Shown: positions 40,863 to 50,454 of the stretch, piece after piece | Layout of the letters: the number at the start of each line of letters is the position of its first letter | Numbering within the stretch: the stretch's first letter is position 1 | From: Sporofaciens musculi | GTDB lineage: Bacteria; Bacillota; Clostridia; Lachnospirales; Lachnospiraceae | Length of the DNA: 64,000 nucleotides | NCBI RefSeq assembly: GCF_009830285.1 | Contig: NZ_WUQX01000001.1 | Location: 303,501-367,500 of the forward strand | Reading direction: 5' to 3' | Translations under genes and position numbers: made by a program | The notes under the pieces: model-generated | Database searches by the model: none | What the model was told of the DNA's origin: nothing | What the model saw: the letters and a program-made list of their open reading frames with translations, nothing else

Positions 40863-41492
40863 TGATCTCTTAATGTCTGTATCCGGAAGTTGAAATTTCA
40901 CAATCTTATCAATCCTTCCTCCCAACACCTGAACCGCTTTTTTAGACTCTAACATCTCATCATCAATATTTCCAGATTTATAAGATACAAACATTCCTCC
41001 TATTTTTACATATGGCAGACAATATTCCGATAATGTAGAAAGATTAGCAACAGCCCTGGATACACACAATTCAAACTGTTCCCTATAGTCTTCTTTTCTG
41101 GCAAAATCCTCTGCTCGTCCATGAATTGTATAAATATTTATAAGTCCTAACTCATGAATTACATTATTCAAAAATCGTATTCTTTTATTTAATGAATCCA
41201 ATAAAACTACTTCAATATTTGGAAACGTAATCTTCAAAGGTATACCTGGAAAGCCTGCTCCTGTTCCCACATCAATAATCTTATTCACACAACTCATGTC
41301 AAGACATTTTACAATCGAAAGACTGTCAACAAAATGCTTCTCCACAATTTCCTCATATTCCGTAATACCTGTAAGGTTCATTACTTTATTCCATTCAATC
41401 AACATTTCATAAAATCTATGAAACTGCTTCAACTGTTCATCATCTAAACTAACTTTAATCCCCTGCATCTTTTCCTTTAATAAATTATACAT
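40779..41492 (-). CDS. rsmG: 16S rRNA (guanine527-N7)-methyltransferase
   Basis: 237 residues. SAM-binding fold with IIDVGTGAGFPGIPLKI (motif I), VVLLDSLNKRIRFL and VSRAVANLSTLSEYCLP. It methylates G527 of 16S rRNA; loss gives low-level streptomycin resistance in many bacteria. I place the start at the ATG at 41492, where GAGGTTGAAA precedes it; upstream in-frame ATGs (41504, 41525) lack this. In most Clostridia it follows mnmG directly; here about 2.4 kb separate them. Confidence 0.9.
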   Translation of the reverse strand: MYNLLKEKMQGIKVSLDDEQLKQFHRFYEMLIEWNKVMNLTGITEYEEIVEKHFVDSLSIVKCLDMSCVNKIIDVGTGAGFPGIPLKITFPNIEVVLLDSLNKRIRFLNNVIHELGLINIYTIHGRAEDFARKEDYREQFELCVSRAVANLSTLSEYCLPYVKIGGMFVSYKSGNIDDEMLESKKAVQVLGGRIDKIVKFQLPDTDIKRSLVKIEKVKDTGKKYPRKSGIPAKEPIR

Positions 41493-42127
41493 TTTCAACC
41501 TCATAATCATATACAATATGTCCACTAAAAACTAACAACAAAAATAAATATAATATCTTATTTCATTATTATAAAACCAAATGGTATACAGTAATTCAGC
41601 CCCCTAACAAGAAAAGTGAACTTCGTCTATCAATGTATACCCAAGGGCACACCGTAATACATGTCCTTCGGGCTGGTGGACTTTGTCCATTAATGTATAC
41701 CTAAAAATATCCAACTTCAATATTATAATATTCTCTTTACATATACACCAATAATATACACTAATTTTTTTCTATCTTCCATACTTCCTCCATCAAAATA
41801 TATACAAATCATCTTCATTAATATCCCACATATTATACCATACCAAAAGAATTACATAAACATTTCTAATACAATTTCAAAATAATCTTCTACACTCATC
41901 ACTAAAACTATATGTAATAAAGTTCATCAGACTAATAAACATTATCACACTATACATCTAAAAATCATCATCACTTATTACAATATAACTTTAAATAAAA
42001 CCTATCATCTCTCACTGTTAAAAACTCATATTTCCAAGTTATTTCCAATCATAACACATATAAAAATCATTTGCATTAAATATACATCCAATCTTGAAAT
42101 GATTTTTGAAGAACTTTTAAACCATAA
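41493..42127. other. AT-rich intergenic region between rsmG and the 60-bp repeat array
   Basis: No gene. Contains one further 60-bp repeat unit (41636-41702). The remainder is very AT-rich without visible coding or structure. Confidence 0.5.
41636..41702 (-). repeat. 60-bp intergenic repeat family, single unit in reverse orientation
   Basis: Starts GTATACCCAAGGGCACACCG and contains CCTTCGGG, GGTGGACTTTGTCC and a closing AATGTATACC. It is the reverse complement of the tandem units at 42128. Confidence 0.75.
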
Positions 42128-42307
42128 CTTGCTGGACGTAGTACACCCACCCGAAGGGCATGTATTACGGTGTACCCTTGGGTATACCTTGCTGGACGTA
42201 GTACACCTACCCGAAGGGTATGCTTTACGGTATGCCCTTGGGTATACATTATTGGACGAAGTACACCAACCCAAAGGATATGCATTACGTTATATCCTAT
42301 ATATACA
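42128..42307 (+). repeat. Three tandem 60-bp repeat units
   Basis: Period exactly 60: units 42128-42187, 42188-42247 and 42248-42307. Each reads CTTGCTGGACGTAGTACACC, then ACCCGAAGGG, a TTACGG segment and CCCTTGGGTATAC. Units 1 and 2 differ at few positions, unit 3 is more worn. Each unit holds internal complementarity (CCCGAAGGG; GGGTATAC with GTATACCC in reverse copies), so it can fold. Confidence 0.85.
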
Positions 42308-42351
42308 ATTAAACTATATAAAAATTCTCCTCCTCAACAGATATTTATCTA

Positions 42352-42407
42352 TTGACAATACTGTTATTTTTGTCTATACTGTATATATATTAAAATATAC
42401 AGTATAG
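42352..42407 (+). promoter_or_regulatory. Promoter and palindromic operator of the GntR gene
   Basis: TTGACA (42352-42357), 17 bases, TATACT (42375-42380). The -10 is covered by an inverted repeat CTATACTGTATAT (42374-42386) / ATATACAGTATAG (42395-42407), a typical operator for autorepressing YtrA-type GntR regulators. Confidence 0.8.
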
Positions 42408-42418
42408 AAGGTGATTAT

Positions 42419-42799
42419 TTGCATATTGTAATATCGAATAGTTCAGAATTACCCATTTATGCACAGATAAAGGAGCAAGTAAAAGAACAGATTCTATCAG
42501 GAGAACTTACAGAAAACGAAGCCCTTCCCTCCCTTAGACATCTGGCAAAGGATTTAAAAATAAGCGTTCTTACAACCACACGAGCATATAACGAATTAGA
42601 AGGGGAAGGATTTATCACAAGCCGACAAGGCAAAGGCTTTTTTGTTATGTCAAGCAGCTCTAATCTAATTCGAGAACAGTTAATTAAAGAGGTTGAAGAA
42701 AATCTTAATAATGCAATATCGGCAGCCCAACGAGTTTCTATGTCTGACAAGGAACTTATCAACTTATTACAGCTTCTATTGGAGGTAGACCATGAATAA
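42419..42799 (+). CDS. GntR-family (YtrA type) transcriptional regulator
   Basis: 126 residues. An N-terminal GntR winged helix (LPIYAQIKEQVKEQILSGEL, LPSLRHLAKDLKISVLTTTR, FITSRQGKGFFV) and a short helical C-terminus with no ligand domain, as in the YtrA subfamily that controls ABC transporter operons. It starts at TTG (42419) after GAAGGTGAT. The ABC genes it should govern follow directly but are degenerate. Confidence 0.83.
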   Translation: MHIVISNSSELPIYAQIKEQVKEQILSGELTENEALPSLRHLAKDLKISVLTTTRAYNELEGEGFITSRQGKGFFVMSSSSNLIREQLIKEVEENLNNAISAAQRVSMSDKELINLLQLLLEVDHE

Positions 42800-43385
42800 A
42801 AAAGCTTAGAATTAAAAGATGTATGTAAAAGATAGGGGGAAATTTCTGTTTTTGGAAAAGATAATATCATTCATGAAAAATCCACAAAACAAGAAATCGG
42901 GATTGTCTTTGAAAATATATTTTATGTAGATAACTGGACAGTAAAGGATACGGAGAAGGCAATATCTATCTTTTACGACAACTAGTGTCATGACACTTTT
43001 AACCATATATTAGCACGTTTTTTCCCTGCCTCTAAGTAAAAAAGTCAGAGAGCTGTCTCGTGGTATGCAGATAAAGTTAATGCTTGCATGTGCTTTTTTC
43101 CACAACGCAAAGCTGCTTATACTTGATGAACCAACCAGTGGACTTGCTCCTCTTACTCGTGATGAATTATTAGAAATCTTACAAGATTATATCAAGGATG
43201 GGGATAAAAGTGTTTTATTCTCAACACACATTACCTCTGACTTGAAACGAGTTGCCGATTACGTTACATTAATCAATCAAGGCAATATGGTTTTTACAGG
43301 CAGTATGGATGACTTGCTGGAAAGATACCATATAATCAAAGGACGCCCCCAAGAACTTACACCAAATCTCCAAAAAAATATATAA
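42792..43385 (+). pseudogene. Degraded ABC transporter ATP-binding gene
   Basis: It starts with ATG at 42792 (overlapping the GntR stop) but hits a stop after five codons. Fragments of an ABC ATPase follow: LELKDVCKR, then GEISVFGKDNIIHE with the Walker A part deleted, a stop near 42985, and an open piece 43065-43385 with signature LSRGMQIKLMLA (starting before it) and Walker B LLILDEPTSGL. Several frame breaks and a missing P-loop show loss of function. Confidence 0.8.
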
Positions 43386-43858
43386 ACTGGATTTCGATGA
43401 AATCATACCTTTTTCTTATATATCCATAGCAGCAATCATTTTACTATTCGCCTTTATGGACTCGTCTATTATTATATTATGCTTTACAGGTGCATGGTTT
43501 GTAACAATATTGGCATCTAATATTTTTGAAATACAAGAAAATAAACAATCTTGACCGTTTATATAGTACAGTTTCTGTATGTATAAATGATATTGTTCTT
43601 GGAAGATATGTCTTTGTGTTTCTGAATTACCTTGTATCATTTTTTTCAATTATCTTTTCAAATTTTTTCTTTATTTTATATAGAAATAGTACATTTAGTT
43701 TAGTTGATACACTGGTTGGATTTAGTTTATCTTTTTTAGTCTTTTCTGCAATAACCAGAGTACAAATGCCTCTATTCTTTAAATTTGGTTATATAAAAGC
43801 AAAGATGTGGTCTTTAATACCGTTTATAACTGTAATTCTATATCGTAAACGAAACTAG
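43386..43858 (+). pseudogene. Degraded ABC-2 type permease gene
   Basis: Two hydrophobic pieces in different frames. The first runs from about 43386 (DEIIPFSYISIAAIILLFAF) to a stop near 43551; the second, 43526-43858, has NNLDRLYSTVSV, DIVLGRYVFVFLNYLVSFF and QMPLFFKFGYIKAKMWS, the pattern of the ABC-2 permease partner of YtrA-type operons. A frameshift near 43540 separates them and the N-terminal membrane helices are shortened. Confidence 0.7.
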
Positions 43859-43886
43859 ATGGATGTAAAAATGACACTTTATACAC

Positions 43887-43922
43887 AACACCGCCAGCAT
43901 TTAAAATCTGCGCGGTGTTTTT
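43887..43922. terminator. Bidirectional terminator between the permease remnant and mnmG
   Basis: A stem AACACCGC / GCGGTGTT with an inner CAG / CTG and T runs on the plus side; A-rich on the other, so it can also end the minus-strand mnmG transcript. Confidence 0.75.
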
Positions 43923-43938
43923 ACGTCTATAAAATGTA

Positions 43939-45840
43939 TCAATTCGCCATATAAACCAACAATACCGATATATCCGCCGGCGAAACCCCCGATATCCGTG
44001 ATGCCTGTCCAACTGAAGCCGGACGATATTCTTTTAATTTCTGAACCGCTTCGATCCGAAGACTTTTTATGGAATCATAATCAATATCTTCTGGTATCCT
44101 CTTGTTCTCTAATTTTTTAAATTGTTCAACCTGCTTCTTCTGTCTGCTGATATACCCCTCATACTTAATAGAAATATCCACCTGCTCAATCACTTCATCT
44201 TTTAACTCATCCGGAATTTCAGGTCTATTCTCATCAATCTCCTCCAACCCCTGATAAGACAATTCCGGACGACGAATCAACTCGGCAAGAGAGGTCCCCG
44301 ATACTAATTGAGTACTTCCAAAGTTTTTCAACAAATCTTGAACCTTCTTAGACGTTCCCACATTCGCATGCTTCAATCTCTCAATCTCTGCTTCTATCCA
44401 ATCTTCCTTTCTCAGAAGTTTTTGATACCTCTCCTTTGAAATCAATCCAATCTCATACCCAATCTTCGTCAATCTCTGGTCCGCATTATCCTGTCTTAAT
44501 AATAATCGATACTCTGCTCTTGAAGTCATCATTCGATAAGGCTCATGACTCTCCTTGGTCACAAGGTCGTCAATCAGTACACCAATATACGCCTCAGACC
44601 GGTCTAAAACCACCGGCTCTTTACCCTGCAGCTTCCTTGCGGCATTAATCCCCGCCATCAATCCCTGAGCCGCCGCTTCTTCATATCCTGAGCTTCCGTT
44701 AAATTGACCGCCGCTGAACAGACCCTCGACCACTCTAAATTCCAAAGAGGGCTTTAGCTGTCTCGCATCAATACAATCATACTCGATTGCATAAGCATTT
44801 CTCACAATCCTTACATTTTCCAGGCCAGGTACTGTACGGTACATGGCATACTGTACATCCTCTGGAAGAGAACTTGACATACCTCCAATATACATCTCAT
44901 TGGTTTCCAATCCCTCTGGCTCAATAAAAACCTGATGTCTTTCCTTATCAGCAAATTTTACTACCTTATCCTCAATAGACGGACAATATCTTGGCCCCGT
45001 TCCTTCTATCATCCCAGAAAATAGTGGCGAACGGTCCAGATTCTTCCTTATAATATCATGAGTATTCTGATTCGTATAAGTCAGCCAGCAGGACACCTGG
45101 TCAATCTGTACATCCTCTGGATTGGTGGTAAATGAAAACGGAACCACCCTCTCATCTCCAAGCTGTTCCTCCATCTTACTAAAATCAACCGTATTCTTAT
45201 CAATTCTGGCCGGAGTTCCAGTCTTAAAACGATACATCTCAATCCCCAGTTCTTTGAGAGATTCCGTAAGATAATTTGCCGCCTGAAGTCCATTAGGTCC
45301 AGTATTACTACTTACCTCCCCATAGATACAGCGCGCCCGAAGATAAGTTCCTGTACATAAAATGACCGCCTTACAAGGATATATTGTTCCTGAAAATGTC
45401 TGTACCCCTGTGATTCTGCCTTCCTCAGTCATAATTTTTACGACTTCCATCTGCTTAATTTCCAGATTCTTTTGACTCTCCAATACCTGACGCATGGTAC
45501 GGCTGTAATTCGCCTTATCTGCCTGTGCCCGAAGTGAATGAACTGCTGGCCCCTTCGACTTATTAAGCATCTTCGACTGAATAAAAGTTCTGTCAATTAC
45601 CTTCCCCATCTCTCCGCCAAGAGCATCTACCTCTCTCACAAGATGCCCCTTTGAACTCCCCCCTATATTTGGATTACAGGGCATAAGAGCAATACTGTCC
45701 ACACTGACAGTAAATACAATCGTACGGAAGCCAAGCCTGGCACAAGCAAGAGCCGCCTCACATCCCGCATGTCCAGCGCCTATCACAACCACATCATATC
45801 CATCCTCATTTATCCACACAGAATTTGCTGAGTGTTTCAT
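43939..45840 (-). CDS. mnmG: tRNA uridine-5-carboxymethylaminomethyl modification enzyme MnmG (GidA)
   Basis: 633 residues, normal length. N-terminal FAD-binding [20 protein letters not shown], then [32 protein letters not shown] and the C-terminal helical domain ending [17 protein letters not shown]. With MnmE it installs the carboxymethylaminomethyl group at U34 of several tRNAs. It lies 26 bases after mnmE on the same strand. Confidence 0.95.
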   Translation of the reverse strand: MKHSANSVWINEDGYDVVVIGAGHAGCEAALACARLGFRTIVFTVSVDSIALMPCNPNIGGSSKGHLVREVDALGGEMGKVIDRTFIQSKMLNKSKGPAVHSLRAQADKANYSRTMRQVLESQKNLEIKQMEVVKIMTEEGRITGVQTFSGTIYPCKAVILCTGTYLRARCIYGEVSSNTGPNGLQAANYLTESLKELGIEMYRFKTGTPARIDKNTVDFSKMEEQLGDERVVPFSFTTNPEDVQIDQVSCWLTYTNQNTHDIIRKNLDRSPLFSGMIEGTGPRYCPSIEDKVVKFADKERHQVFIEPEGLETNEMYIGGMSSSLPEDVQYAMYRTVPGLENVRIVRNAYAIEYDCIDARQLKPSLEFRVVEGLFSGGQFNGSSGYEEAAAQGLMAGINAARKLQGKEPVVLDRSEAYIGVLIDDLVTKESHEPYRMMTSRAEYRLLLRQDNADQRLTKIGYEIGLISKERYQKLLRKEDWIEAEIERLKHANVGTSKKVQDLLKNFGSTQLVSGTSLAELIRRPELSYQGLEEIDENRPEIPDELKDEVIEQVDISIKYEGYISRQKKQVEQFKKLENKRIPEDIDYDSIKSLRIEAVQKLKEYRPASVGQASRISGVSPADISVLLVYMAN

Positions 45841-45866
45841 TTACCAAATCCTCCCCTCTCTTCTAT

Positions 45867-47297
45867 TTATTTTCCCATACAAAATTTACTGAATATCTCA
45901 TTTACCAAATCCTCCCCGATTTTTTCCCCTATGATACAACCAAGAGACTCATAAGCATCCAATAAATCAATAGAATAAAAATCCTCCGGCATACCGGACT
46001 CAATACTGTCCCTCACCCGACCTAATGAGGAAAATGTGTCCTGAAGCGCAGTCTTATGTCGTATATTTGTAATATAAATCTCATCATTAAATGCAAGATT
46101 TCCTTCAAAAAATAGGTCTTTTAAAGTTTCTTCCAGAGTATTTACTCCCATTTTTTCCTTAGTAGAAACATAAATAACGGGTAATGTAAATTTATTTGTT
46201 TCTTCATCTCCCCTTACTGAAGGATTACTTGCAAAATATAGCTTCTTTACATCCTCCCTTGTAACCACCATATTCAAGTCTGACTTATTCAATAATATAA
46301 TAGTTTTTTTATCCCCAATCAATCGAAAAATCTCCTGGTCATTTTCATCCAGAGGAATTGACCCATCGATTACATATAAAATCAAATCAGCCTGCTCTAC
46401 GAAATCCTTTGCACGCTCTACGCCAATCTTTTCCACAAGATCCTCTGTATCCCGAATCCCTGCAGTATCAATCATGTTCAGGGATATCCCCCTCAAATTA
46501 ATATTCTCCTCCAGAATATCTCTGGTGGTTCCTGCTATATCTGTAACAATCGCCCTCTCCTCTCCCAGAAGAAGGTTTAGAAGGGACGACTTTCCCACAT
46601 TTGGTTTTCCCACAATCACAGTACGAATTCCCTCTTTTATAATCCTACCGTTATCATAGGTATCTATCAGCCTCTTTATTTGCCCCATTAACTTTTCCAC
46701 AGTGATCAACAACTTTTCCCCATACCCCTCCACACTGACATGCTCAGGGTCATCCAAAGCTGACTCAATAAATGCAGTATGGTAAATAATTTCATTTCTA
46801 ATCTCACTTATTTTGTTCTTAATATTTCCCCTTAACTGATTGACAGAACTCTGATGGGCATACTGATTTTTGGAAGATATCAAATCACCTACTGCCTCTG
46901 CCTGAGACAAATCCAACTTTCCATTTAAAAACGCCCTTTTTGTAAATTCTCCCGGTTCTGCTGGTCTTGCTCCCTTTTCAATCAACAATTCCAATATTCT
47001 CTTTACGACATATACTCCGCCATGGCAATTAATTTCTACCGTGTCCTCCCCTGTATAGCTGTGAGGACTCTTCATCAGCATCACAAGTACTTCATCTATC
47101 ATACCTTCCCCATCCATCACATATCCGTAGTGGATGGTATGGGTCTTCTGGCTCAAAAGCGACTTTTCCTTCTTCCCCTTATATACTCTGTCTGCAATGG
47201 AAAATGCTTCCGGTCCACTCATTCTCACAATTCCTATTCCAGCATCACTCATTGCCGTAGCGATTGCAGCAATCGTCGTATTATACAGACCTTCCAT
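45867..47297 (-). CDS. mnmE: tRNA modification GTPase MnmE (TrmE)
   Basis: 476 residues. An N-terminal folate-binding domain (TIAAIATAMSDAGIGIVRMS), a helical domain, an embedded G domain (GKPNVGKSSLLNLLLG, DIAGTTRDILEE, DTAGIRDTED, LNKSDL) and the C-terminal FCMGK with the conserved Cys. It partners MnmG in U34 tRNA modification. TAAGGAGGCGTAA before the ATG is a perfect ribosome site. Confidence 0.95.
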   Translation of the reverse strand: MEGLYNTTIAAIATAMSDAGIGIVRMSGPEAFSIADRVYKGKKEKSLLSQKTHTIHYGYVMDGEGMIDEVLVMLMKSPHSYTGEDTVEINCHGGVYVVKRILELLIEKGARPAEPGEFTKRAFLNGKLDLSQAEAVGDLISSKNQYAHQSSVNQLRGNIKNKISEIRNEIIYHTAFIESALDDPEHVSVEGYGEKLLITVEKLMGQIKRLIDTYDNGRIIKEGIRTVIVGKPNVGKSSLLNLLLGEERAIVTDIAGTTRDILEENINLRGISLNMIDTAGIRDTEDLVEKIGVERAKDFVEQADLILYVIDGSIPLDENDQEIFRLIGDKKTIILLNKSDLNMVVTREDVKKLYFASNPSVRGDEETNKFTLPVIYVSTKEKMGVNTLEETLKDLFFEGNLAFNDEIYITNIRHKTALQDTFSSLGRVRDSIESGMPEDFYSIDLLDAYESLGCIIGEKIGEDLVNEIFSKFCMGK

Positions 47298-47336
47298 TTA
47301 CGCCTCCTTACTTACAAGAAATCAATGCTTTATATC

Positions 47337-47368
47337 AAAAAATAGGGGTTGAACACACCCCTATTTTT
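47337..47368 (-). terminator. Terminator after jag
   Basis: A stem AAAATAGGGGT / ACCCCTATTTTT with loop TGAACAC, T-rich on the minus side. It lies directly after the jag stop and separates it from mnmE, although both point the same way. Confidence 0.8.
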
Positions 47369-47375
47369 CATCATC

Positions 47376-48257
47376 CTACCTATTACGTACCAGAGTGACT
47401 ACCACTCTCCTGTAAGGTTCTTCACCCTCGCTATGTGTGGAAACCGCAGGATCAGCCTGCAGCGCCGAATGAATAATTCTTCTCTCATACGGATTCATTG
47501 GCTCTAAAGATACGGTTCTTCTGCTTCTCTTTACCTTACTTGCAATATTCTTAGCCAGATTCTCAAGAGTCTCTTTCCTTCTCCTGCGGTAATCCTCCGT
47601 ATCAAGCTTAACACGAACGTATCCTTCCTGCATCTTATTGGCAACCCTGTTCGTCAGATATTGGAGAGAATCCAAGGTCTGTCCTCTCTTTCCAATTAAA
47701 ATTCCCATGTTGCTTCCTTCCATATCTATGGAAAGAGCGCCCTCCTCATCTACCACGGATGTAACCTTTACATCCGTCATATCCATTGCAAACAATACAT
47801 CTCTTACAAATTTTTCACATGCCTCTCTATCGTGCAAGCCTCTACCTTTGCCAGCTCTACCTCTTTTTTTCTCAGGAGCTTTTGTCAAATGTTGCTCTTT
47901 TACAGGCGCCTTCTTCTTCGGCTCTTTCTTTGGAGATTCCTTTTTACCATGTTCTCTCTTTGGAGAATCTTTCTTTTCATGTTCTTTTTTTGGTACTTCC
48001 TTTTTGGCTTCTTTCTTCTCTGTCTCCTTCGCCATAGAAACGTCTGCCTTCGGGATCTCGATCTCAGGTTCTTCTTTCTTAACTTCTTCTTTCCTGCGTG
48101 CTTTAATTACTGCCTGCTTCATCCCAATTCCAAGGAATCCGGCGCTTCCTTTTTCAATCACCTGATAATCTAATTGATCACTCGTCACTCCTAACTGAAC
48201 TAATGCTTCTGTAATCGCATCATCCAACGTCCTCGCTGATACAGTAATATATTCCAT
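47376..48257 (-). CDS. jag: Jag/KhpB RNA-binding protein (SpoIIIJ-associated)
   Basis: 293 residues. An N-terminal Jag domain (about 1-55, TVSARTLDDAITEALVQLGV), a highly charged Lys/Glu/Pro linker (about 65-140), a KH domain (about 150-225, GILIGKRGQTLDSLQYL) and a C-terminal R3H domain (about 230-293, NPYERRIIHSALQ). KhpB with KhpA is an RNA chaperone linked to cell elongation and division in Gram-positives. It starts 11 bases after yidC and is usually co-transcribed with it. Confidence 0.9.
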   Translation of the reverse strand: MEYITVSARTLDDAITEALVQLGVTSDQLDYQVIEKGSAGFLGIGMKQAVIKARRKEEVKKEEPEIEIPKADVSMAKETEKKEAKKEVPKKEHEKKDSPKREHGKKESPKKEPKKKAPVKEQHLTKAPEKKRGRAGKGRGLHDREACEKFVRDVLFAMDMTDVKVTSVVDEEGALSIDMEGSNMGILIGKRGQTLDSLQYLTNRVANKMQEGYVRVKLDTEDYRRRRKETLENLAKNIASKVKRSRRTVSLEPMNPYERRIIHSALQADPAVSTHSEGEEPYRRVVVTLVRNR

Positions 48258-48268
48258 GAATAAGCCCC

Positions 48269-49336
48269 CTAATTATTTTCATTGAATTTTTTAACCATGT
48301 TAGCCTTTGCCGCAAGGCTGCCTTCCTTGGCATTCTCAGCACGCGCTCTTGCCTGTTCTAATTTTCTTTCTCTGTCCTTCTCGCTCATTCCCGTTGCATT
48401 TCTGCTGGCAGAATCCTTAATACTCCTGGTATTCGTCTGTGCCATGGCATTGATCTTCTCAGCCTTTACGCTCCGTTTCTCACGCTTCTTTGCTGCCTTC
48501 TCCTTATTCTTCTCAACCAATTCCTCCACAGAAATCTTAGCCAGATGCTTGTTGATAATCACCTGCTGTACAATCCTTACCACAGCGCTGAACACCCAGT
48601 ACATACCAATACCTGTAGGAAGTGAAAATACCATAAATACAGAGAACAACGGCATCGTCACATTCATAGTGTTCATAGTACTCGCCATCGGATTATCCTT
48701 ATCCATCTGCTGTCCGGAGATTGCCTGAGAAATCTTAACGCTCAGATATTGGGTAAGCCCTGACAATACTGGGATGAAAATTGCTGTAATAATAATGACA
48801 ACCGGAGCCATTCCGTAAGAACCGCTGTTCTTGATCATGGTAATGGGAGAAACCGTCATGTCCGGTATCGTAAGAAATTGATTCACACTTGCCGCCGCAT
48901 CTTTAATCGCCGGAACATATGCCTGCATATCATAAATAACCGGATACAAAGCCAAAAGAAGCGGCATCTGAATCAACAGTGGAAGACATCCTCCCATCAT
49001 GGAGGTTCCGTATTTGTCATATACCTGCTGGATCTCCTCCTGCTGTTTCATCATAGAAGCCTGGTCTTTTTTGTTTTTATATTTTTTCTGAATAGCCTGA
49101 ACTTCAGGGTTCGTCACCGCAGACAGCTTCTGCATCCTCTGCTGACTGATGGTCATTGGTAACATCAATGTATATACAAAAATCGTATACAAAATAATGG
49201 ATAACCCCACCAGTCCATTATCACTTGGAAGCGCATTATCCAATATCGTATAGATAAAGTTCATGACCTTCCCCAAAAGCCAGCTAATCTGACCAATAAT
49301 CGGCCAGTTAGCTGCCGATAATAAACTAAACGTCAT
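48269..49336 (-). CDS. yidC: Membrane protein insertase YidC/OxaA (SpoIIIJ type)
   Basis: 355 residues. Membrane helices begin near residue 15 (LLGKVMNFIYTILDNAL), with the conserved core YTIFVYTLMLPMTISQQRMQ, coiled loop and MMGGCLPLLIQMPLLLALYP. It has a long basic tail (about 270-355), as in Gram-positive YidC2-type proteins that bind ribosomes. It inserts membrane proteins with or without Sec. I prefer the second ATG (49336): GGAGGA directly abuts the first. Confidence 0.92.
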   Translation of the reverse strand: MTFSLLSAANWPIIGQISWLLGKVMNFIYTILDNALPSDNGLVGLSIILYTIFVYTLMLPMTISQQRMQKLSAVTNPEVQAIQKKYKNKKDQASMMKQQEEIQQVYDKYGTSMMGGCLPLLIQMPLLLALYPVIYDMQAYVPAIKDAAASVNQFLTIPDMTVSPITMIKNSGSYGMAPVVIIITAIFIPVLSGLTQYLSVKISQAISGQQMDKDNPMASTMNTMNVTMPLFSVFMVFSLPTGIGMYWVFSAVVRIVQQVIINKHLAKISVEELVEKNKEKAAKKREKRSVKAEKINAMAQTNTRSIKDSASRNATGMSEKDRERKLEQARARAENAKEGSLAAKANMVKKFNENN

Positions 49337-49362
49337 ACTCATTCCTCCAATGTATTCTATTC

Positions 49363-49575
49363 TTAAGGTACGGGGTCGTATCCGCCTTTGGCAAAGGGAT
49401 TACAGCGTAATATTCTCCACACAGCCAGAGCAGTTCCCTTTAATGCCCCATATTTCTCGATGGCTTCTATCGCATATTGAGAACATGTGGGATAATAAAT
49501 ACAGGATGAATATCCCTTCAAAGCAGACAAATACTTCCGATAGAATCTGATACAGCCTAACAGAATATATTTCAT
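49363..49575 (-). CDS. yidD: Membrane protein insertion efficiency factor YidD
   Basis: 70 residues with the full YidD signature: [55 protein letters not shown] small amphipathic protein at the inner face of the membrane, assisting insertion. Located between rnpA and yidC as usual. Confidence 0.92.
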   Translation of the reverse strand: MKYILLGCIRFYRKYLSALKGYSSCIYYPTCSQYAIEAIEKYGALKGTALAVWRILRCNPFAKGGYDPVP

Positions 49576-49587
49576 AATACATTACCC

Positions 49588-49923
49588 CTAATCTATAATG
49601 GCATGAAGACGGCCCAAATGCAGCATTGCGCTGTCAATCTCATGGTAATTCCTCTCTTTTGCGCCTGTTCTGGCTATCACTACGATATCCAGCCCGCATC
49701 TGTACCGTTCCTCTTGTAGTCTATAACTCTCTCTGATTAATCTTGTCAATCTATGCCTTACAATACTATTGCCTACCTTCTTACTTACAGATATACCTAA
49801 CCGGTTCCTACCGGTTCCATTCTCTAATACATACATTACCAGATACTTGTTCGCACAGGATTTCCCTTTGCCATAGACATTCCGGAAATCCTGGTTCTTC
49901 TTCAATGATTCGGAATACTTCAT
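49588..49923 (-). CDS. rnpA: Ribonuclease P protein component
   Basis: 111 residues from MKYSESLKKNQDFRNVYGKG. The conserved RNR-like helix KVGNSIVRHRLTRLIRESYR and the LDIVVIARTGAKE strand identify the family. With the catalytic RNA it removes 5' leaders from pre-tRNAs. I start at 49923 because GGATGGTGTGCGA precedes it; an ATG at 49938 is less well placed. Confidence 0.92.
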   Translation of the reverse strand: MKYSESLKKNQDFRNVYGKGKSCANKYLVMYVLENGTGRNRLGISVSKKVGNSIVRHRLTRLIRESYRLQEERYRCGLDIVVIARTGAKERNYHEIDSAMLHLGRLHAIID

Positions 49924-49971
49924 TCGCACACCATCCAATTTTTATAGAAGAAAAGGCCACATATATGCGGC

Positions 49972-50106
49972 CTACGCTGATAATCTTTTTCTTCCCTTTG
50001 CTCGTCTGCTGGCAAGAACTTTTCTTCCACCTTTGGTGCTCATCCTGGATCTGAATCCGTGGACTTTAGCCCTCTGTCTTTTCTTTGGCTGGAATGTCAT
50101 TTTCAT
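49972..50106 (-). CDS. rpmH: 50S ribosomal protein L34
   Basis: 44 residues, [20 protein letters not shown] followed by [20 protein letters not shown] and RLSA. Too short for most ORF lists but unmistakable, and in its universal place between the origin and rnpA. AAGGAGGTGGATATCT before the start codon is a near-perfect ribosome site. Confidence 0.95.
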   Translation of the reverse strand: MKMTFQPKKRQRAKVHGFRSRMSTKGGRKVLASRRAKGRKRLSA

Positions 50107-50454
50107 AGATATCCACCTCCTTATATACTAAGGGAAACTCCCTACAAATTTTCCTAAGACATCAGCCTTGATTATATAGAAAAAATGCGTCTGAGTCAAG
50201 CTATTCCTGGATTTTTCTAAATTTATTTATCCACAAATTGTGGATAATATCTGAAATTTCTGTGGAAAAGACGTGGAAACAAATATTTTAACCTTCATTT
50301 TCCTTTAAAAATTACAATTTTCCACTGTGTATTACGTTTTCCACATTGATTTAGAGATTGCTTAATTTGCCATTTTGATGTAAAATAAGTAGGATAGCAA
50401 AACTGGGGTTATGATGTATATTTTGACATTAAGAGAGATTAGGAGTTTACTGTA
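50107..50454. other. Origin region I: rpmH-dnaA intergenic with DnaA boxes and the dnaA promoter
   Basis: AT-rich. Two perfect DnaA boxes in inverted orientation, TTATCCACA (50227-50235) and TGTGGATAA (50239-50247), with weaker TTTTCCACA-type boxes nearby (about 50275, 50320 and 50338). This matches the incA-type half of a bipartite Gram-positive origin. Confidence 0.8.
50358..50386 (+). promoter_or_regulatory. Probable dnaA promoter
   Basis: -35 TTGCTT (50358-50363) and -10 TAAAAT (50381-50386) with 17-base spacing, 69 bases before the dnaA ATG and downstream of the DnaA boxes, so DnaA can repress its own gene. Confidence 0.55.

Noticed and set aside
42026..42285. Minus-strand ORFs with repeated GGCTTSSKVYPR-like peptides
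   Set aside because: They are translations of the 60-bp repeat array; there is no ribosome site and several frames are open only because the period (60) is a multiple of three.
42128..42307. Possible CRISPR array
   Set aside because: The units are contiguous 60-bp repeats without spacers, and there is no cas gene in the window.
47638..48173. Long plus-strand ORFs opposite jag with many Phe/Ser/Leu
   Set aside because: Antisense to the Lys/Glu-rich linker of jag; the hydrophobic look is the complement of AAG/GAA codons.
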